Shown here in pieces: positions 60,329 through 64,000 of a DNA stretch of 64,000 nucleotides. Source of the stretch: Oceanicaulis sp052055585 (GTDB lineage: Bacteria; Pseudomonadota; Alphaproteobacteria; Caulobacterales; Maricaulaceae); the NCBI RefSeq assembly GCF_052055585.1, contig NZ_CP170485.1, forward strand, positions 1,860,001-1,924,000, in the 5' to 3' direction. Position 1 is the stretch's first letter, and each line of letters starts with the position of its first letter. A program made the translations under genes and the position numbers. Below the pieces are notes generated by a model. The model saw nothing but the letters and a program-made list of their open reading frames with translations. It had not been told where the DNA came from and did not search any database.

Positions 60329-61800
60329 TGATCCACTCCCGCCAGCAGCACGAACTTAAGTTCGGTGAATTCCTCGACGCCCCATTTTCCGCCCTCGCGG
60401 CCAATGCCGGATTCCTTGACCCCGCCGAACGGGGTGGCGGGCGAGCCCACCATCGGGGCATTCACCCCGATCATGCCGAAATCAAGCGCTTCGGAGATGC
60501 GGTGCACCCGGCCCACATCCCGCGTGTAGACATAGGCGGCCAGGCCATAGGGCGTGCCATTGGCCAACTCGATCATCTCGTCTTCGGTCTCAACGCGATA
60601 AACGGCGCAAACCGGGCCGAAAATTTCAAAACACGCCAGCTCCAGCTCGAAATCCGTCCCGCCCTCAATCAGGGTCGGCGCGTAGAACGATCCGCCTAGC
60701 TCATCCGCCAGCGATTGTCCGCCCGCATGGATGACGGCGCCGCGCTCACGCGCGTTGTCGACCAGCTTGCTCACTCGCGCCACGGCTTCGTCATGGATCA
60801 GCGGGCCCACGGTGACGCCTTCGGTCAGACCATCGCCCACCTTGATGGCGGAGATGCGCTCTTTCAGCGCCGCGATCAGCTTATCGGCGATGGGCGCGTG
60901 GGCGATGATCCGGTTGGCGGACACGCAGGTCTGTCCCGAGGCGCGGAATTTCGACGCGACCACGCCATCCGCAGCCTTCTCGATATCCGCATCATCCATG
61001 ATCAGGAAGGGCGCATTGCCCCCCAGCTCCAGCGCCACGCGCTTCACAGTGCTTGAGGCCTGCTTCATCAGAAGTTTGCCCACCGGGGTCGAGCCGGTGA
61101 AGCCGACCATACGCACCTTGTCAGACTGGGTGAAGACATCGCCAATGGCCGGGGCGTCGCCGGTGATGACGTTGAAGACGCCATCAGGGAAGCCCGCGCG
61201 CCTGGCCAGCTCCGCCAGCGCCAGCGCCGACAGCGGGGTTTCCGGGGCCGGTTTGACCACCACAGTGCAGCCCGCCGCCAGAGCCGGGGCGCATTTGCGG
61301 GTGATCATGGCGGAGGGGAAGTTCCACGGCGTGATACAGGCGACAACGCCGATCGGCTGATGGATCGTCCAGCCGCGCGAACCGGGGAACGGGGTCTGGA
61401 TGGTTTCGCCGTGACTGCGCTTGGCTTCTTCGGCCGACCATTCGACAAAGCCCGCGCCATAGACCACTTCGCCGCGCGCCTCGGGGAAGGGCTTGCCCAT
61501 TTCAGCAGTGATCAGATGACCCAGATCGTCGGCATGCTCGATGATCAGGTCATGCCATTTCTTCACCAGCTTCGCGCGCTCGAACACAGAGGTGTTCTTC
61601 CACGTCTTGAAGGCCTCGGCGGCGGCGTCGATCGCGGCTTCGGCGCCCTGGGCGCCGACATCAGTCATCTGCGCCAGCACAGACCGGTTGGACGGGCTTG
61701 TAACCTCGATCCAGGGCTCACCCTTGACCCAGGCGCCATTGATGAAGGACTGAGTCTGATACAGCGCCTTGTCCTTGAGACGATCTTGAAGCTCGGTCAT
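60325..61800 (-). CDS. gabD: Succinate-semialdehyde dehydrogenase, NAD(P)+
   Basis: 491-aa aldehyde dehydrogenase. Catalytic Cys292 in ASGQTCVSANRI and general base Glu258 in VALELGGNAPF; cofactor-binding GFTGSTPVGKLLM. The pattern FEIFGPVCAVYRVETEDEMI fits the GabD subgroup, which oxidises succinate semialdehyde to succinate; other short semialdehydes are possible substrates. RBS AAGAAGGGA overlaps the glmU end. Coupled to rpiA. Confidence 0.94.
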   Translation of the reverse strand: MTELQDRLKDKALYQTQSFINGAWVKGEPWIEVTSPSNRSVLAQMTDVGAQGAEAAIDAAAEAFKTWKNTSVFERAKLVKKWHDLIIEHADDLGHLITAEMGKPFPEARGEVVYGAGFVEWSAEEAKRSHGETIQTPFPGSRGWTIHQPIGVVACITPWNFPSAMITRKCAPALAAGCTVVVKPAPETPLSALALAELARRAGFPDGVFNVITGDAPAIGDVFTQSDKVRMVGFTGSTPVGKLLMKQASSTVKRVALELGGNAPFLIMDDADIEKAADGVVASKFRASGQTCVSANRIIAHAPIADKLIAALKERISAIKVGDGLTEGVTVGPLIHDEAVARVSKLVDNARERGAVIHAGGQSLADELGGSFYAPTLIEGGTDFELELACFEIFGPVCAVYRVETEDEMIELANGTPYGLAAYVYTRDVGRVHRISEALDFGMIGVNAPMVGSPATPFGGVKESGIGREGGKWGVEEFTELKFVLLAGVDQ

Positions 61801-61802
61801 GG

Positions 61803-63161
61803 CTATCCCTTCTTGGCTTTGTCTTTTTTGGCGGACATGGCCCGGCGGAAACGCGCGGCCCAGCCGTCCTTGTTGGTCTGCTTGGCGCGCGAGACGGCCA
61901 GAGCGTCCGCGGGCACGCTGTCGGTGATCACGCTGCCCGACCCCGTCATCGCGCCATCGCCTATGGTCACCGGGGCCACCAGCGAGGAGTTCGAGCCGAT
62001 AAAGGCGCCCTCGCCGATCACCGTCTGGTATTTGAGGAAGCCGTCATAATTGCAGGTGATGGTTCCCGCGCCGATATTGGCCTTCGCGCCCACCGTCGCA
62101 TCCCCGATATAGGAGAGATGGTTCGCTTTCGCGCCCTCCCCCAGCACCGCTTTTTTCACTTCCACGAAATTGCCGACCTTGGCGCCGGTCTTCAAAACCG
62201 CGCCAGGGCGCAGTCGCGCATAGGGGCCAACCTCGCAGCCACCGGAAACCTGCGCGCCTTCCAGATGGGAATAACCGCGAATGCGCGCGCCGCTCTCGAT
62301 CACCACGCCCGGTCCGAACACCACATGGGGTTCGATCACCACATCGTTCTCGATCACGGTGTCATGGCTGAAATAGACAGTTTCGGGCGCAACCAATGTC
62401 ACCCCGTCCACCATGGCCTGATGCCGCGCGCGCTGCTGGAAGGCGTGTTCTGCGGCGGCGAGATCCACGCGGGAGTTCACGCCCAGCACCTCATCCGCGC
62501 TCGCCTTGACCGCTTTCGCCGGCAGGTCACGACCGCGCGCCAGGCCAACAAGGTCCGTGAGGTAGTATTCGCCACTGGCGTTCTCGTTCGTCACCTCGGC
62601 CAACAGTTCGAACATCAGTTTTGACGGCATGGCGAGGACGCCGGAATTGCACAGCCCGACCATGAGCTGCTCAGGGCTCGCATCCTTGGCCTCGACGATC
62701 GCATCCAGACCACCCTCGGCGTTCTCGATCAGGCGGCCATAGCCGCCCGGCTCTTTCGGCTCAAAGCCCAGCACGGACACCGCAGCGCCCGCATCCAGCG
62801 CTGCGAACACCTCTTCCACAGTCTCAGCGGTGATCAGCGGCGTGTCGGCATAGAGCACAATCACATCGCCCTCGAAGTCCTTGAGCGCATCCTGCGCCTG
62901 CTGCACGGCATGGCCGGTGCCCCGGGGCGGATCCTGCAGCGCCGTCAGCGCACCCGCAGCTTCCGCCTTCTCCTTCACCTCAGGCGCATGCGCGCCCCAG
63001 ACCACCACCTTGCGCTCGGCTTTCACCGCATCCGCCAGCACCAGCGACCAGTCCAGCATGGATCGGCCGCCAATGGCGTGCAGCGGTTTGGCCTGAGCCG
63101 ATTTCATACGCTTGCCATGACCGGCGGCGAGAATGACGGCGGCGCGGGGACGAGAAGACAT
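61803..63161 (-). CDS. glmU: Bifunctional UDP-GlcNAc pyrophosphorylase/GlcN-1-P acetyltransferase
   Basis: 452 aa. The N-terminal uridylyltransferase (AVILAAGHGKRMKSAQAKPL) and C-terminal left-handed beta-helix acetyltransferase (GPYARLRPGAVLKTGAKVGN, FVEVKKAVLGEGAKANHLSY, GTITCNYDGFLK) together make UDP-GlcNAc for peptidoglycan and lipopolysaccharide. Length matches the family. Start ATG 63161 follows GGGAGC. First gene of the operon; divergent from gph across 149 bp. Confidence 0.97.
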   Translation of the reverse strand: MSSRPRAAVILAAGHGKRMKSAQAKPLHAIGGRSMLDWSLVLADAVKAERKVVVWGAHAPEVKEKAEAAGALTALQDPPRGTGHAVQQAQDALKDFEGDVIVLYADTPLITAETVEEVFAALDAGAAVSVLGFEPKEPGGYGRLIENAEGGLDAIVEAKDASPEQLMVGLCNSGVLAMPSKLMFELLAEVTNENASGEYYLTDLVGLARGRDLPAKAVKASADEVLGVNSRVDLAAAEHAFQQRARHQAMVDGVTLVAPETVYFSHDTVIENDVVIEPHVVFGPGVVIESGARIRGYSHLEGAQVSGGCEVGPYARLRPGAVLKTGAKVGNFVEVKKAVLGEGAKANHLSYIGDATVGAKANIGAGTITCNYDGFLKYQTVIGEGAFIGSNSSLVAPVTIGDGAMTGSGSVITDSVPADALAVSRAKQTNKDGWAARFRRAMSAKKDKAKKG

Positions 63162-63310
63162 GAGCCGGGCTCCCAGAAAACGTCAGGTCCGTGAGGTGAG
63201 GAATCTCAGGCGCTTTTAACGCCTGAGCGCTATAGCCTATCGAGAACCCGGACGCGACCACGCAGGCGCGTCACATTCGCTGAAGTCTTTGAAACCCAAT
63301 GTGAGGGCCC

Positions 63311-64000
63311 ATGCTCACTTCCCTATCCGGCGCCCGCATCGCCTTTGATCTTGATGGAACGCTGGTGGACACCGCCCCCGATCTGGTGCGGGCGCTCAAT
63401 GAAAGCGTGGTTCCGCTGGGGTTTGAGCCGGTGCCGCTGGAGGACGTGCGCGCCATGGTGGGCCGCGGCGCCAGAGCGCTGATCGAGCGCGCCTTCGAGC
63501 GTGAAGGTCGTCCGGCGCCCGAGGCGGATCTCGTGAGCGAACGTCTGACGGTGTTTCTGGATGCCTATCGAGCTGACATCGCCCGGCACTCGCGCCCGTT
63601 CGAGGGCGTTGAAGCGGCGCTTGATTCGCTGGCGGAGGCCGGCGCACGCCTGTCGGTCTGCACCAACAAGCCGACGCAGCTGGCGATTCCCCTGCTGGAC
63701 GCGCTGAACATGCGCAGTCGATTCGAGCGGGTCATCGGGCCGGAAGACGCTCCGGCGAAGAAACCCGATCCGTCCCATCTTCTGGTCGCGGTGGGTGGAG
63801 AGCCGGTCGATCACGCCTGCGTGCTGGTGGGCGATTCCGAACCGGACGCGCTGGCGGCGAAGGCGGCGGGCGCCGGTTCAGTGATTTTCGAGGGCGGTTA
63901 TAGCGAAAAGCCGGCCCGCACACTGGGTGCGGACCGGCTTTTTGAAGCGTATGGCGCTTTGCCCGGCCTGCTCGCCGAGCTCATCGACACACGAAAAGGC
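63311..64000 (+). CDS. gph: Phosphoglycolate phosphatase/HAD hydrolase, 3' end beyond window
   Basis: First 230 codons of a HAD-superfamily phosphatase. Motif I IAFDLDGTLVDTAPDL with the nucleophile Asp; the cap domain includes ALNESVVPLGFEPVP and GRGARALIERAF; motif II SVCTNKP; motif III AKKPDPSHLL; motif IV LVGDSEPDALAAKAAG. This matches Gph, which removes phosphate from 2-phosphoglycolate formed in DNA repair and from other sources. No stop before the right edge. ATG 63311 is preceded by GTGAGGG. Confidence 0.92.
   Translation, partial: MLTSLSGARIAFDLDGTLVDTAPDLVRALNESVVPLGFEPVPLEDVRAMVGRGARALIERAFEREGRPAPEADLVSERLTVFLDAYRADIARHSRPFEGVEAALDSLAEAGARLSVCTNKPTQLAIPLLDALNMRSRFERVIGPEDAPAKKPDPSHLLVAVGGEPVDHACVLVGDSEPDALAAKAAGAGSVIFEGGYSEKPARTLGADRLFEAYGALPGLLAELIDTRKG

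Overview
This window reads as chromosome of a stalked (prosthecate) marine-type alphaproteobacterium of the Caulobacterales/Maricaulales kind (Oceanicaulis/Maricaulis-like; inferred from gene content, no database search was possible). The pointers are a complete holdfast-anchor cluster hfaA-hfaB-hfaD, large TonB-dependent receptors, a DUF3126 gene, rrn operons of the 16S-tRNA-Ile-tRNA-Ala-23S-5S type, and high-GC coding throughout.

Layout. 1-4.5 kb: a short-chain-acyl type XRE regulator (cut by the left edge) diverges from a glyoxylate-shunt operon aceA - rraA-like - aceB. 4.6-10.2 kb: two tandem paralogous TonB-dependent receptors. 10.4-31.6 kb: single genes and small operons: a degenerate EAL-like protein, an S9 peptidase with a methyltransferase, a GST, a Tat-exported amidase, a membrane protein, a 2-oxoglutarate oxygenase, two azoreductases, an M28 peptidase, an FkbM methyltransferase - pirin - HEAT-repeat operon, an amidohydrolase, an RhlE-like helicase, and a clear cobalamin riboswitch that leads into a double-hotdog acyl-CoA thioesterase and possibly an alpha/beta hydrolase.

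31.7-45.2 kb: two directly repeated rRNA operons on the minus strand. The 5.48-kb repeats appear near-identical; I saw two differences, both in the promoter region. A 2.06-kb spacer separates them and holds a tandem series of rrn promoter-like elements (six in front of operon 1, two in front of operon 2), a 132-bp octanucleotide array, a Phd/VapC toxin-antitoxin pair and a YjaB-like acetyltransferase. Only operon 1 is followed by an initiator tRNA gene. That tRNA has an unusual, potentially paired U1:A72.

45.2-64 kb: a CBS protein, a rhomboid protease, hfaABD behind a sigma-54-type -24/-12 element, a secreted cysteine-containing protein, PAS, PilZ-PilZ and GYF_2 proteins, a FadL-type porin behind a nested inverted repeat, a gamma carbonic anhydrase, phoH behind a small leader ORF that contains a terminator, a secreted DEDDh-type exonuclease, cysE, a NUDIX hydrolase, a TetR regulator divergent from a nitroreductase, and glmU-gabD-rpiA. 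The right edge cuts a phosphoglycolate phosphatase gene.

Themes. Acetate/fatty-acid use (acyl regulator, glyoxylate shunt, FadL, thioesterase) and surface attachment (hfa, PilZ, EAL-like) recur. The best candidates for something new are the B12-riboswitch/thioesterase pairing, the tandem rrn locus with a toxin-antitoxin module between its repeats and unequal promoter arrays, and the phoH leader. Long ORFs antisense to real genes and all ORFs inside rRNA are treated as spurious.
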